From assembly GCA_900660155.1 (NCBI GenBank), contig CABFPE010000497.1:75627-139626 (forward strand): DNA of 64,000 nucleotides, read 5' to 3'. Under the pieces are notes generated by a model. That model was not told where the DNA came from. It saw nothing but the letters and a program-made list of their open reading frames with translations, and did not search any database. This DNA is from Hofstenia miamia (Eukaryota > Xenacoelomorpha > Acoela > Hofsteniidae). Shown here in pieces: positions 36,830 through 48,599 of this stretch. A program made the position numbers and the translations under genes. Position 1 is the stretch's first letter; each line of letters opens with the position of its first letter.

Positions 36830-38550
36830 GAAAGAAAGAAAGAGAAAATTTATTCACTTGCAACCCTAGGGTTGAATAATAGTGAAATATACAAACTTGT
36901 AACATTAAGTATAATATGCAAATGGATATTCTTTTTGAATCTGTGACGGAACAAACGATTTCGTAAATCGGAATGTCCTAACTGAGATTTGGCGATTGCG
37001 ATGAGCTCGTAAAGGGTAGAGAGATTCTCGTTCTGCGGGTATTAGATTGTGTAGAGGGTGGTTCAGGTTCTGCAATTTTTTCCAGAGTCGATCGCAAAGA
37101 CTTTGGCGACGAGTGTACAAGGTAGAACAATTTAGTTGTACTCCTGCTTCACTATATGTTGCATTTGGGACCATTATTCGGAAAGCCCGTTTCTGTATCC
37201 TCTCCAGACGATCGCTTTGATTTTGGGTTAACCCATAATGCCATAGTGGGGCACAATACTCAAGCAGTGACCTGATTAACGAGACATACACGGATAATAC
37301 ATGATTTTGGGATACGCCGCTTCACCGAAGTATTTTTAGTAAAAATAACCTTTTGGAAGCCTTATTTGTAATTTCGTTCACGTGGCTTGTCCACTTCAAA
37401 TTTTTCTGAAATGTGACACCCAAAAGTTTGGCCGATGATACTCTCTGAATTGCAACAGATTCGTCCCATGAACTTCAGGAGGCAATTGGAAATTCTTTAA
37501 GAAACAAATAGTGAGCTCTTTTGACTTCGTTGGGTTTAGCTCTGCATAGTTACTGCTACACCATTGGGCGACATGTCTGACTAGATCTACGTCTTCAAAA
37601 GGTTTGTTCTTAGATACGTATTGCCACCCAGTAGTATCATCGACATATTTCATGCGCGATTCCCATTCTCTTAACAAGGAATTCACGAACAAAATGAATA
37701 ACCAGGGTCCCAATTTTGTGCCTTGAGGCACGCCAGCTAGAACCATTAACCAGTCTGATAGTTGGCCATTTGTTAGACGTACCCGTTTTTTACTGTTGCT
37801 GAGAAAGGATATTATCCAGTTAATAGTCCTAGATCTTACGCCGATTTCTATCAGCTTTTTCACCAAGAGGGATGACTAACGAAATCAAAGGCTTTTCTAA
37901 GATCGAAGAAGAATGCACGTATGTTTCATACGTTTCGTTAGATTCAAGCTGATTCAACCAGTTGTGATAGACACTAATTAACGCATTTATCGTAGACCCG
38001 CCTGGTATAACTCCATATTGGCTAGGATCAAGTACATTCAATACTTTTCCCTTCAGCTCTTTTTCTATTATTATATCTTCTATTAATTTAGAAATCGAGG
38101 GCGTCAGTGAGATTGGTCTTAGATCAGAGCCGGGAATTGATACTGGGCTTGTTTTAGCAATTGGAACAACTTCTGCCACTCTGAAAGGAATTGCACATGA
38201 TTCGCGTAAGGAAGCATTAATTAAGAGCGATATAGGTAGAGCCAATTCATAACTAAATTTCTTTAGCAGCCAGCATGGTATTACTCTCATCTTGTAATCA
38301 GGCCCACTCGACTTCCGAGGGCACACCTTTTCTAGCATTTTATATACAGAGAACTCGTCGGTTGCTAGAGGTTCTGAATTGTCATCTGGTAGATAGTTTG
38401 CTTCTGTTAACGGAGGGTAATTGTTTACTGGCTGCGTAAAATCATAATTGATTTTATTAGCAAGATCGCAATCAGATAACCTGGAGAGCTCGGTATCGAA
38501 GTTAAGTCCTTTTTCTGATTTAGATAGCAAAATTTCAATTTAGATGCAAA
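36830..38550 (-). mobile_element. 5'-truncated CR1-like LINE, reverse transcriptase part
   Basis: The minus strand encodes most of a non-LTR reverse transcriptase in at least three frames. In order: the fingers region with DLRPISLTPSISKLIED and QYGVIPGGST (frame 38530-37829); FFDLRKAFDFVSH with the first catalytic Asp in another frame near 37900; WIISFLSN, GVPQGTKLGPWLF and the YVDD active site (frame 37866-37396). The C-terminal part YVSLIRSLLEYCAPLWHYGL with LERIQKRAFRI follows (frame 37291-36905). No endonuclease domain is visible, so the copy is 5' truncated. The 3' end carries a (TTTC)n tail, seen as GAAAGAAAGAAAG on the plus strand at 36830-36843, as in CR1/L2-type elements. Clade assignment is by eye. 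Confidence 0.8.
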
Positions 38551-38785
38551 AAATTTCAAAAAGAATACTAATGTGTAATAGGGTTAGAAAGAAATAATAG
38601 CAGAGTATACATAAATTTGGCAGAGGTTTACATCAGAGATAAAATCTGATCGGTTCGGGAAAAGTCCTGAACGAATCGAGTTACTAATTTTATATTTAAG
38701 CGGAAATGATATTTTTGGAACCTACTTTTAGACATTTTAGTTCTTTCTCTGTTGACACAGAAGAGGAAGAAAAACTTAAGCATTT

Positions 38786-39192
38786 CCCATGGAATCATTA
38801 CCAACTTAAACTTTAAAGATCTTTCAAGTTCTTAGAAGTTTGCTGAAAATTGACCCTAAAACTTGAAAGGTATTAGCTTGGTTTTTTAAAGCATAACATT
38901 GGAACTGTTTCCTTCAAAATTAGATGAAATTATTGAAAATGGGCAATTAAATATTATTTTACTCAAGAAATTAAGCTGAGTAATTTTAAACTTTCAGAAT
39001 GCAATGCAATGCATTAATGGAATACAGAATTCATTTTTGGTCTTTGAAAATAAAGGTAATAAACTATATACTCCAATGCAACTCTTTAAAGTACCAAACT
39101 GATTTTTTTCTAATGTTTGTAACCATTTAAAAAATTCTTATTAAGAACTTGAAGAATTTGAAGGATCTTTAAGTTGGTAACAGTTCCATGGG
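38786..39192. mobile_element. foldback MITE-like repeat
   Basis: The left end is CCCATGGAATCATTACCAAC then TTAAA, and the right end read inward is CCCATGGAACTGTTACCAAC then TTAAA. Both continue into GATCTTTCAAGTTCTTA-like sequence for over 40 bp. No clear target duplication is visible, and the interior is non-coding. Confidence 0.65.
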
Positions 39193-39599
39193 GTCTTACT
39201 TTTAGATATTGATAAGTAGATTTATGCAACGCATGCAGGGAGCTGTGAACGCCTGCTCACAAATAATTTATGATTCTGGATTGAATATTAATGGTGACTT
39301 ATTCCAAGATAGATTCTGGAATATTTCCACTTTCACATATTATTACTAATTGTGATTTACAAAGTGATTTCCAATTCCGATCATTTTCTGGAAATTGTGC
39401 AGGCATTCTAAAATTTTTATATATTATAGTACAGTTTCTTTGTTACATTTCGCATCCTTATAAATGTTTGACTTATTAAAGCAATAGTATCTAAGTTTGA
39501 GTAATCCAAACCGGATAACAAAAAGCTGGACATTTTCATTTACTTCCAACTTTAAGATAATTAAAATTGCAAATTGATGAAAATAAGTTATGTATGATA

Positions 39600-40480
39600 T
39601 TATAAATTGTCTTTAGCAAAGCTTTTGATAAAGTTCACAAGGACTTCTTTTAGATAAGCATAATTTTTTAAATTTAATTTCATCATGCTTTTTAAATAGA
39701 ACTCAACAGGTTATTGTAAACAACACGAAATCTGAATTGCTTCCAGTTACTAGTGCTTGGACCTCTACATTTTATGTTCTTTATTAATGATTGACCTGAT
39801 TATTACTATCTCAAATAATTTTTTGTAGTGAACATACATCAAAGAAAGTGAAATCATGTAACAAGTCTTTTATTTCTATCATAAGAACTATACCATTCAA
39901 TTATAACTTTCATATATAAAAAAATCTTTAGAATTCATTGATTTTACCAGCTCTACTTTATGCTTCCCCAATTCGGTATGCTAATTAAACGTGATGGAAA
40001 TCGTTTAGAAAAGTTTCAAAGAAGATTTTCTCGTTGGATAATATAACAAGAAAATTACAAATCTCGCTTAATTCTATTAAATATTTTGCCTATCTCTTTT
40101 AAACTTCAACTTTTTTATCTTTTTCTCTTAAACAATAAATTTGATTTTAAAATCTATAGCTTTGCATACTTTAAGAATGTAAGTCGTTCAAATGTAAGAA
40201 GTTCAAATCTTTGAATGCAAAATTTGTAGAAAATCGAAGACATTTCAATATTGTTTTCATCAAGTGGTTCCAATAGCAAATTTCATTCATTTGAAAACAT
40301 CTAATAATCTTCTTAGTGGACCAAAAGATCTAAATCATAATTTAAAATAGTTTTTTGGAAGTTTTTCACAACAAATTATACTATTGAAGCTCTTAACACC
40401 CATTATATCATCTGCATTTGTTATACATGTCGCTCAAAAGAAGAATTTCTTTATTAATCCAGTTTAATATACTTGTAAGT
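39600..40480 (+). mobile_element. badly decayed LINE reverse transcriptase
   Basis: In shifting plus-strand frames I read SKAFDKVHKDF (39612 on), VLGPLHFMFFINDL (about 39756-39795), YASPIRYAN and GNRLEKFQRRFSRWI (about 39962-40040). A C-terminal stretch around 40180-40290 follows. These are the ordered landmarks of a non-LTR reverse transcriptase. Stops and frameshifts are many. It is a different, older copy than the element at 36830-38550 and lies on the opposite strand. Confidence 0.65.
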
Positions 40481-40775
40481 TAAAATATTTTGTTTAAATA
40501 AAAGTCTTTAATAATACTAGACCTCCCCATTACTATTTCATTAATTAAATGCAAAAAAATTATGACGACTTTGAAATGGTTGTTGTTGAAAACAACCTAC
40601 AACTGAAACTAACAGTTAATTTGTGGGATGTAGAAAGATTAACTATAAGCTGCCTATTTAACTTTAGCTGTGACAGATATGTAGATAATACAATATTTAA
40701 TGCCATCATTAGCTAATTAATCAAATTCAGCAAAAATTTTCCTTTCCTTTTTAGATTAAGTAATTAAATTGTAGA

Positions 40776-42236
40776 ATGCATGAATGTGATATTAATGAGT
40801 TGCTTAATTTTGCAGGATTCGGTTTATGGAATGTGAAATTTCTGTTGATCTGGCTTTACATTTTAATTGTCAAAATACTAACACAAAGTTTCATCAATGA
40901 GAATGAGAAAAATGTAAGGTGTTTAGACACTATTTATTTGAATAGCAGTATCAATGTTAGTGAAGAATTTCTCTTTGTAGAAAAATGTTATGATAGAAAG
41001 ATCGGATTAATCTATTTCACTTTTTTAGGAGTATTATATATGCTATTTGTTGTTGCAGACAGAATAGGCAGAAAACATACATTATGTTGACAGTGGCAGA
41101 AATAGTGACAATGTGGAGTTTAAGAGTATTAGATTTCAACTTCATCTTAATGCTTATTCGATACATTCATATTGCTATAACATCATTAAAGAATTTGACT
41201 TTGCAAGTAATATTTTGTGAAACTACAACTAAAAAGAATAGAGTGAATGTCTTCTATAAATATTGTGGCTAGTCTATTATTGGAGAACCACAATTTTTTG
41301 AAATTCGAAAACATGGACATTTATGCTACTTTCATAACAATATTTCTCACTTCAGAATTATATTTTATTTGTATATTTCTTGATAAATCACCAAGGTGGC
41401 TCTTACAAAAAAAACGATTTAAAGAAACTGCTGATCTCATTGAGAAAATTTTCATTGAAAACAAAACCAAGATGCAACCAGCTGTGAAAGAAATCATAAG
41501 AGAACTGTCTACCTTAAAAATGGATGAGGAATCAATGGAAAATAAAAGTTATAGTTATATCTATAATCTATGCGAATTATTTTCATCAAAACAATCTGCG
41601 AAAATTCTGATAGCGTTGGTGCTAAATTTGCTTATGGTTAATGTGATTATAAATATTTCTTATGTATCAAAAGAATGTGACGAAGATAAGTTTGACCATA
41701 TAATGAATATATTCATTCTATTTGCTTTGCTTTGCTTTCAATGCGTTGTTGCAAACAGATTTGGTCGTAAACCTACACTCATTTTATCATCAATCTGTGC
41801 TATTATTTTAAGCATTTTAGCCGCAGTCCATAGGCACATTGTTGAAATAAATATCTGTTTTACGAATTATGTTTGGATTCTTTCGCTTGGCTTTCAAACT
41901 GTCATGCAAATAACGATATTTATCTTGGCTGCTGAAATTTTTCCAACATGCTTAAGAGCTACTGGCATATCAATTGCATTTGGATGTTCATTTCCATTAA
42001 TAGTAATTTTCAGAATAATATATGTCTATGCTACGAATGTGTTGATTTATTATAGTTTTGCTTTCCTTAGCATAATTCTTGGCTTATTATCCTCAAGATT
42101 CCTGCCTGAAACATTAAATGAAGACATTCCAGACGATGTTGAAGAGTACCAAATACGAATGAAAAATTCTAATCCTGCAAATTCAACTGTTAAGCCAAAA
42201 AACCGTGAAAGTGAATTGCTGGCATCTTTTATATAA
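40776..42236 (+). pseudogene. SLC22-like transporter, intronless, two frame changes
   Basis: SLC22 proteins are 12-helix plasma-membrane carriers for organic cations or anions. From ATG 40776 the N-terminus reads CDINELLNFAGFGLWNVKF, like the family's D-x-x-L-L-x-x-x-G-x-F-G start. An extracellular loop with N-S-S and N-V-S sites follows, then helix 2 and the MFS loop ADRIGRKHTL. Frame 1 stops at 41090; the next part continues in frame from 41084 (LTVAEIVTMW) to 41272; the remainder returns to the first frame and runs to TAA at 42236. This last part holds KSPRWLLQKKRF (the family's ESPRWL), a second NRFGRKPTL, AAEIFPTCLRATGIS and LPETLNEDIPDDVEEY, the canonical SLC22 C-terminal signatures. 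Two single-base slips would separate the frames. The absence of introns suggests a retrocopy, or two sequencing errors in a living intronless gene. The substrate cannot be inferred. Confidence 0.82.
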
Positions 42237-42828
42237 TGAACATTTTAAACATGGTTTGCTAAATTAAATTTAAACTTTTATTATACTGGTTAGATGTATT
42301 GAAGAAATTAAACTAAGTTCAATATTTTATCCAATTGTTTATTTGCTTCACTAACAGTGCTTACATCATCTAAGCAAAAGAATTGATGAGGTGCAGTTAT
42401 CAGCAAACGTACAGTGATAATTTAATTAAAAATTCATAATTTTTTTAAAGCTAATATGTTATGCAATATACTGGTATTTATGCAAGAATAATTGGACTCC
42501 CTTCACTTCAATTGCATATATACGACAAATCAGATCTTTTGGGGCTATTGAATATAATCAAATCACATTTTACCAAGAACTTAGATACAGATAATACATT
42601 TTTTCAAAATTTCCAAGTAAATCCAATTTTTTTTAAGCATGGAACTTAAATTGACCATTTTTTGGTTCAGTATTTTTCAGCATAAAAATGTTTCTGCCCT
42701 TTTTTTGTCCCATGGGTACCCACTTTGGAAAAACATTGCCACATACAGGCCCCGACCTGCCCTACCCCACTTCCATCTTCGAAGCAAGTGGGCTCATAAT
42801 TATGTGCATTTAAAGGGTGGCCTTATGC
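42237..42828. other. no recognised gene
   Basis: Sequence 3' of the transporter. No poly(A) tract follows the stop. Confidence 0.4.
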
Positions 42829-42971
42829 TATATATTTATATATATANNNNNNNNNNNNNNNNNNNNNNNNNNNNNNNNNNNNNNNNNNNNNNNNNNNNNN
42901 NNNNNNNNNNNNNNNNNNNNNNNNNNNNNNNNNNNNNNNNNNNNNNNNNNNNNNNNNNNNNNNNNNNNNNN

Positions 42972-43002
<31 letters not shown>
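42829..43002. repeat. TA microsatellite with a 125-bp N gap
   Basis: TA repeats flank N at 42847-42971. Open frames across it are artefacts. Confidence 0.95.
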
Positions 43003-43005
<3 letters not shown>

Positions 43006-43439
43006 CTTGTAATGTCAGATTTCTTAAAAAGGCCACGGAATTCGATATCAATAATTCATTGGTTAAATAAAAATAGTAGTTCTTCACTAAAGATGAAAAA
43101 ACGCTTAATAATGAAGATTGGAAGACTATAGGAGGCAGTCGATTTATTTATCCGCATACATTTAACACTTCTACTTAAGTGTTTTGTTGATATGCATTTT
43201 GATCAGTTAATTAGTTTTCCAAATCATATTGGTGGTAAAATTCTTTGTAACTCTTACTTAATTTCTCTAACGTAATCACCACTGTATCAGATAATTTATT
43301 TATATAATGCCATGCCACCTCACTTATAAGAACATTTGAGCTTAAAGTGGAAGGAAATTCCCGAGGCATTGGCAATGACGCAATATTGAATGAGATACCA
43401 ATTAAAAACTGATATATAGTAATGCATTTTAACGAAAAC

Positions 43440-44330
43440 TTATCAACTAAATTGTCAATGCGTTGATGAATTTATTTGTATTTCGTAGGAAGCAACTCTG
43501 GAATACAATGCAAGCTTTGCAGACTTTCCTCTCACAGCCACTCAACAATTTGAAATAGTGTAGGATGATTAATGGGCATACTGCTTCCAATAGCTTTATG
43601 CCAAACTTCAAGTGCATTGGTGGTGCGCACCTTTCTACAAGAAACATTAGTTAGTTCATTCTTTGGCAACCACTCTCTTTCAAAGAAGTAAAAATAAATT
43701 TGGAATTTCTGGGCAAAACAAATTCATAAGTTGCTGCAGTTTAAAAAACATTTCATTCACTAATGACACTGGAAAAAATGGCAGAGACATCAATATGCAA
43801 CAAAAACGCAGACCTAGAGAATTGTTTATAATGATTTGTGCCCCAATGTCTGAATTTTTCTAAAAAAATTATATAATTTTTAAAACATTAAATATAAAAC
43901 TGAATATGCACTGTGTAAAGTGAAAATAACACCCATATATTTTGCTTTCAGGCAGTAGTCGTTTAATGGAGTGACCATGGTTTCCTCATAATCAACAATA
44001 ATTTCCTTTGGGGATAAATGGCTTTTCATAGCTGAAGTCCTTTCCTTTAGAATATGAAGAAAAAAAGAATAGGCCAAAATAGATTTTTCCTATATGAGAA
44101 CTAAAGTATGAACATAAAAATTAATTACATTCATTATGCAGTGCACAACCGGTACAAACTGGCCAAATCTATAAAAAGAAAATGAATATACTGTATTTGC
44201 CAGAACTTTTCCGGAGCTTTCTTAAATGTGCCATCTCCAAGTAAACACATTTCAGTAAGCAAGTCTTCATTAAAAGATATTTACATTCTTTTCCCATTAA
44301 ACACCTCTTCAAATTGAATGATGCTTGATG
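43440..44330 (-). pseudogene. MULE (Mutator-like) transposase remnant
   Basis: On the minus strand, from high to low coordinate, I read GDGTFKKAPEKFWQIQYIH (44236-44181, first catalytic Asp), then SPKEIIVDYEETM with a following GVIFTLHSAY (second Asp; the C-x-x-H region is degenerate, frame 44077-43880). RTTNALEVWHKAIG and INHPTLFQIVEWL follow (43630-43545). These are the ordered landmarks of the MULE transposase domain found in FLYWCH-type elements of animals. The pieces lie in different frames and are interrupted by unrelated or decayed sequence. I could not find terminal inverted repeats or a 9-bp target duplication. Confidence 0.75.
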
Positions 44331-44522
44331 CAGGAATAGAATGCCTTGCCTCAGCTAAATCGCAAATAAAGTCTGTACTTCCAAATAAACATACCTAAAG
44401 CAGAATTCTTTGATCTGTACAAAACTTGTTTAGCGCCCTATTTGAACAGATTTGGGCCATTGTCTAAGCATTCACATCTTTGAGAACTGTGTTAAGCTAA
44501 AAATATTACTATACAAATGTAC

Positions 44523-44547
44523 ATATATATATATATATATATATATN
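44523..44547. repeat. TA microsatellite with one N
   Basis: A short TA run ending in a single unresolved base at 44547. Confidence 0.9.
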
Positions 44548-44581
44548 ATTGCCTATCATCATCAGTATATATACAAATATA

Positions 44582-45925
44582 CAGTACTGGCCAAAAGTTT
44601 GGGAACAGTAACCTTTCTAAAGCGTGTATTTATGCTATTTCCTGGAAACTTTGTAAAATTTCTGTAATTCCTAATTTTTTCTTAGAATTTACAACAGATT
44701 CATTTAGCCAATCAAATTAACACAAATTTAGATTTACACACTACATTTTCACTGAAAAGCACTATTACTATAGTTTGAAATATGGTGCGTGGTAGTGAAA
44801 TTTCACCAACAAAGCGTGCTCAAATCATATCCTGTACGAGGAGGGGTACAATTATTGCGCTATAGCTGTTAGAATGGGCGTGTGAGTATCTTCGGTATCC
44901 AGAAGTGTTACTCCCTATCAGCAACTGCAAAATTTTTCCTCTCGCAAGCGGTCTGGAAGACCAAAAGTGACAACCCCTCCGACTGACTATCTCATTCACC
45001 GTTACGTCGTCAATCAACCATTCTCTTCATCTTCTGAAGTCAAAGCAAATCTAGGTGCGGTAGTGCAGAATGTATCAACACGCACCATTAGGCGTCGATT
45101 GAATAATACATTTGACCTTCCATCGTGCAAACCGGCAGCCAAACCCCGATTGTCTTCAAAGAACATTCGAGACCAGTTGTATTTTTGCAGGCAATACCAA
45201 CACTACACCCTGAGATGTGTTGCATCAAGTAATGTTTAGTGACAAATCCAAGATTTGCCAGTTTACATCATACCGGCCTCAGGTTCGACGACCAGGAAAC
45301 CAAAGATTCAACACACGTTACACGCAACGAACTGTCCGCTCAGCGTGACCTTCTGTGATAATTTGTGGTGCTATAACTGCGAATGGGCGTGCTGGTTTGC
45401 ATTTTGTTCCTAACAACGAGACAATCACAGCCAAGGCCTACCTCAAAATAATTCAGGAGAAAGTTCCCATGTTTATGGAGCTTCCTTGCCAAAGTGCCAA
45501 AGTTGTGAAACAGTGGATTGCATCACAAGACTTTCGGCTGCTTTAGAACTGGCCGGGAAACTCCCCAGACCTCAACGTCATAGAAAATTGCTGGCATCAC
45601 ATAAAAACTGTCTGAGGAAGCGCCAATGCACATCACTCGACGATCTGAAGGAGCAAATTAAAGTGGTATGGTTCACAGAGATTACTGATGATTATTGTAG
45701 AAAGCTGGTCGAGTCAATGTCAAATCGCATTGCTGAGTGTTTGGCCAATAATGCCGGACATACAAAATATTAGTGAGTTTTTCTGAATTAAATATTTACT
45801 TTCTGCACGGTGTTATCATATTGTTTCTACATTGTGTTATTATATTGTTTCTACATTGCCTTTTTTATTGTAAAATACAAAATTTCTAAACTTGGAAAGT
45901 GTTCCCAAACTTTTGGCCAGTACTG
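44582..45925 (+). mobile_element. Tc1 element, perfect ends, dead transposase
   Basis: The 26-bp terminal inverted repeats are identical, starting CAGTACTGGCCAAAAGTTTG and ending GGAACA. TA flanks both ends (44580-44581 and 45926-45927). Length is 1344 bp. The ends differ from those of the element at 31015-32446, so this is a separate Tc1 family. Perfect ends around a ruined gene suggest it may have been moved by transposase made elsewhere. Confidence 0.93.
44782..45773 (+). pseudogene. decayed Tc1 transposase (DD34E type)
   Basis: The frame starts MVRGSEISPTKRAQII at 44782 and then breaks. Recognisable parts follow in several frames: NVSTRTIRRRLNNTFDL (second DNA-binding helix, near 45070), FSDKSKICQF (first Asp, near 45240), SVIICGAITANGRAGLHF (near 45352), KVVKQWIASQDF and NWPGNSPDLNVIENCW (third acidic residue, near 45547). 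It ends SMSNRIAECLANNAGHTKY with TAG. The segment that should hold the second catalytic Asp reads FMELPCQSAKVV, so the usual D-G/N-A-P-C-H motif is partly deleted. There are several stops and frameshifts, so it is not functional. Confidence 0.88.
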
Positions 45926-45927
45926 TA

Positions 45928-46377
45928 AATTCTATTGTATTGAAAATGCAATTGCGGTTGTAGAATGTAGGCGCCCAAGTGGGGAATATGCCGTATCCCT
46001 TAATTCGTTTTTTCCTATACTCAGTAATTAGATTGAATTAACGAAGGTTGTTGCACCAATTCAAATACTTCTAAATAAGAATAAAAACAATCTTTTAATT
46101 GATGATACCATCGGAAGAATTCCCCGAGGCTTTGCAATCCTTTTCAATGCAAGTCCAATACGTAGTCGCATGGAATTTACTTCTTTTAAAAAAGATAATC
46201 ATTATAGAGTAAAAATCTTTTTTCTTTAGAAGAAAAAATATATTCCATTTCAACTAAAATAATACACGCATTGCTTACTCAAGGAATATTAATGGCTAAA
46301 TATAAAGCAGTAACTTTAAAACATCACAAAATTCTGTGAATTGTGAATGTGAATATTTGAAACTTTAATATTAATTA
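45928..46377. other. no recognised gene
   Basis: The minus strand near 46160-46100 faintly resembles part of the MULE remnant at 43340-43400 (ATTCCCCGAGGC-like word), but it is too short to assign. Confidence 0.35.
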
Positions 46378-46381
46378 TTAA

Positions 46382-46617
46382 CCCTTTCACTGCTTTTCAT
46401 GAATTTTCAGAAATTCTCAAAAAATGTCATTTTGACACAAAAATGAAAATCAATTTTTTCTTAAAAAAAAAACTCTATTATACAGAATTACATGGAATTA
46501 CACCAGATTTTGGACATTTTATTAGAAAAAAACAGGAGAGATGTGGACTGAAGTCGAATTTCGCAGTCAGACATAATGTTGGCCGTGTGACTAAAGTCGA
46601 ATTTTGCAGTGAAAGAG
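46382..46617. mobile_element. piggyBac-type MITE, TTAA target
   Basis: The ends are CCCTTTCACTGC and, read inward from the right, CTCTTTCACTGC. TTAA flanks both sides (46378-46381 and 46618-46621), the piggyBac target. The element is 236 bp, with an internal near-repeat (AAAGTCGAATTTTGCAGT against GAAGTCGAATTTCGCAGT) and no transposase. Confidence 0.82.
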
Positions 46618-46649
46618 TTAAAGTAAACATTAAATTTACAATCATCAAG

Positions 46650-46735
46650 AATTTAATATAAATCGTGTCTCTAACGGTATTTAATATTTTGTGAGGTCAG
46701 ACTTGGGGGAAGTGAGACAGAACCAAATAGCTTGA
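46650..46735 (+). repeat. dispersed repeat shared with 33455-33570
   Basis: Same words in the same order as the reverse complement of 33455-33570, including the block GGGGGAAGTGAGACAGAAC. Confidence 0.7.
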
Positions 46736-47552
46736 TGGAAAACGGACAACTACTTGCCAGCTGATTAATTACTTTTTCCACTGATGACCCATCAAGTGTT
46801 TGCTATTTGTATTGTTATTAGTAAATATATTCGTACATATATGCGTCAGAAGCAGTTTTTGTGGGCAGGGACTGTCTTCATATAAGGCCAAAAATTTCTA
46901 ATACAATTTTAAAATAGATCGAATTTTCATTCCCATCAAACAATCGTCTTGAAAAACAAAGGACATCAACATGTGTATTAACAAAATATATATAGTAAAC
47001 AAAAAAATTATATTTACTACAAAAATGAAATTTTTAAATGAAGTATAAAGGGTAAATCCATTCCTCTTCAAAATGATACTGCTCCGTTTGGTCGCATTCC
47101 GGTATCTCTGTTACAATTATTTTATGTTACAAATGAGATTATTAGTCGAGTAGTTTTGCCTAAATCCATGCTGGAGTTTTAATATAATTTTTCTTAGCTT
47201 TAGATAGAAATTTTTGCACAACATATTACTTTCAGATTTATTTCTATGATTTTTTTAGAGTTAAAAAACATATATCTTACCAAATGAAATTCCCAGAGAT
47301 GATAGAGCTATAATAGCATTTTGGCAATTTCAACTTTATACTATGACAGTATTCAATAGTTCTTGCCCAATCAATGAGTTGTCGATGGGTGAACAATTAG
47401 ATATTACATTAGATTTACAGAAATTTTCATTATGTAAATTACTCATTTCCCCTGTATCACTCAGCATATTTAAAATTTCATAGAAATTCTTTGGAAAAAA
47501 AGCGTCATAGTTAGGCTTTTTGAATGCTATCTTTACTGTAAGTAATTGACTT
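46736..47552. other. no recognised gene
   Basis: Non-coding in appearance. The minus-strand frame 47596-47336 overlaps the R1 repeat end and is not a gene. Confidence 0.4.
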
Positions 47553-47892
47553 CTTAACCGTAAACTGCCTGGAGTCCTTTCCTTTTTAAGGGACAAACTG
47601 CTGTTTTTTTAACAGTTACAAAGAATTTTTTCAACGCATATTAGGAAATTTGAAAAACTTTACGGCAATGTTCAAAAATTTCTACTTAGGCGTACTGCTG
47701 TGGCTGAAGTTTTTGAAAAGTTTAACAGTTTTTCGAATTTTAGAAAAAGATTTAAATTCTTCCCATGCCTAATGTTCACGTATTTATAAAGTTTTCAGCC
47801 CTTGGAAGCAACATGGCCAGTGCAAAGTCAAAGGTCGCGGAGCCGAAGGATCATAAACATTTTTCAAGAACCCCAGGCTGCTTAAGGTTAAG
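47553..47892 (-). mobile_element. R1 family MITE, full copy with inverted ends
   Basis: The left end is CTTAACCGTAAACTGCCTGG, and the right end read inward is CTTAACCTTAAGCAGCCTGG. The body matches the copies at 61304-61692 and 54090-54460 in inverted orientation, for example AAAAAGATTTAAATTCTTCC (47739-47758) against GGAGAGAATTTAAATCTTTT. It is non-coding and about 340 bp long. Confidence 0.75.
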
Positions 47893-47934
47893 TAATATTT
47901 GGCCACTAATTTATATAGTGTAGAAAGGGACATC

Positions 47935-48300
47935 GGGTACTCGATAAGCCTGACCCAATTTCGGGCTTTGGGCCGGGTTCAGGTGTCAAATTTTTGTGTC
48001 TGGTCAGGTTTGGATACAAAGATTAGAATGATTATTATACAATTGATGTTAAGCACAGCTTGATTCGAGAAAGATCCAAGACTTTAAGTAATACGATTAA
48101 ATTGATGTTTCCCCTATCAGAAGATGATTGATGTTTAGGATCATTTCATTGGAGAAAGATCCACAATGTCAAATGAAATTCAACGATTCAGGTAGGAATT
48201 CGGTATTAAATTTTCGGGTTGGGTTGGGTCGGGTCGAGTTCAGGTAGTAAATATTATGATCGGGTCGGGTTCGGGTCCATGTTTACCACATATTTTCACT
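47935..48300. repeat. GGGTC/GGGTT-rich repeat
   Basis: Two GC-rich blocks (about 47940-48015 and 48205-48275) are made of variants of GGGTTCGGGTC. They surround an AT-rich centre. The ends are unclear. It is possibly a non-autonomous DNA element, and there is no gene in it. Confidence 0.45.
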
Positions 48301-48599
48301 CTCTAATATATAGTAGATTAAAAATTCTTTTGTTCAATTTTTCAAACAGAGGCCTCCAAACACTAGGAAATCTATTCACATATCTATTCGATTTGTCCAC
48401 ATTTTTGAACAATTTTATTCAAGCCTGCAAATAAATTTTGAAAGCTGTTTACATGGACTCACCTATGCCCACTCATGCAATGATGAAGTTTAAGATTTGT
48501 GCCAGAAGTTCATGCAAGTAAGAATTTTTTTCCATGAGATTTTTGTAAAAAATATTTTTGTAAATAATCGAATTGGAGAATACAAGAAAGTAAGCTTTC

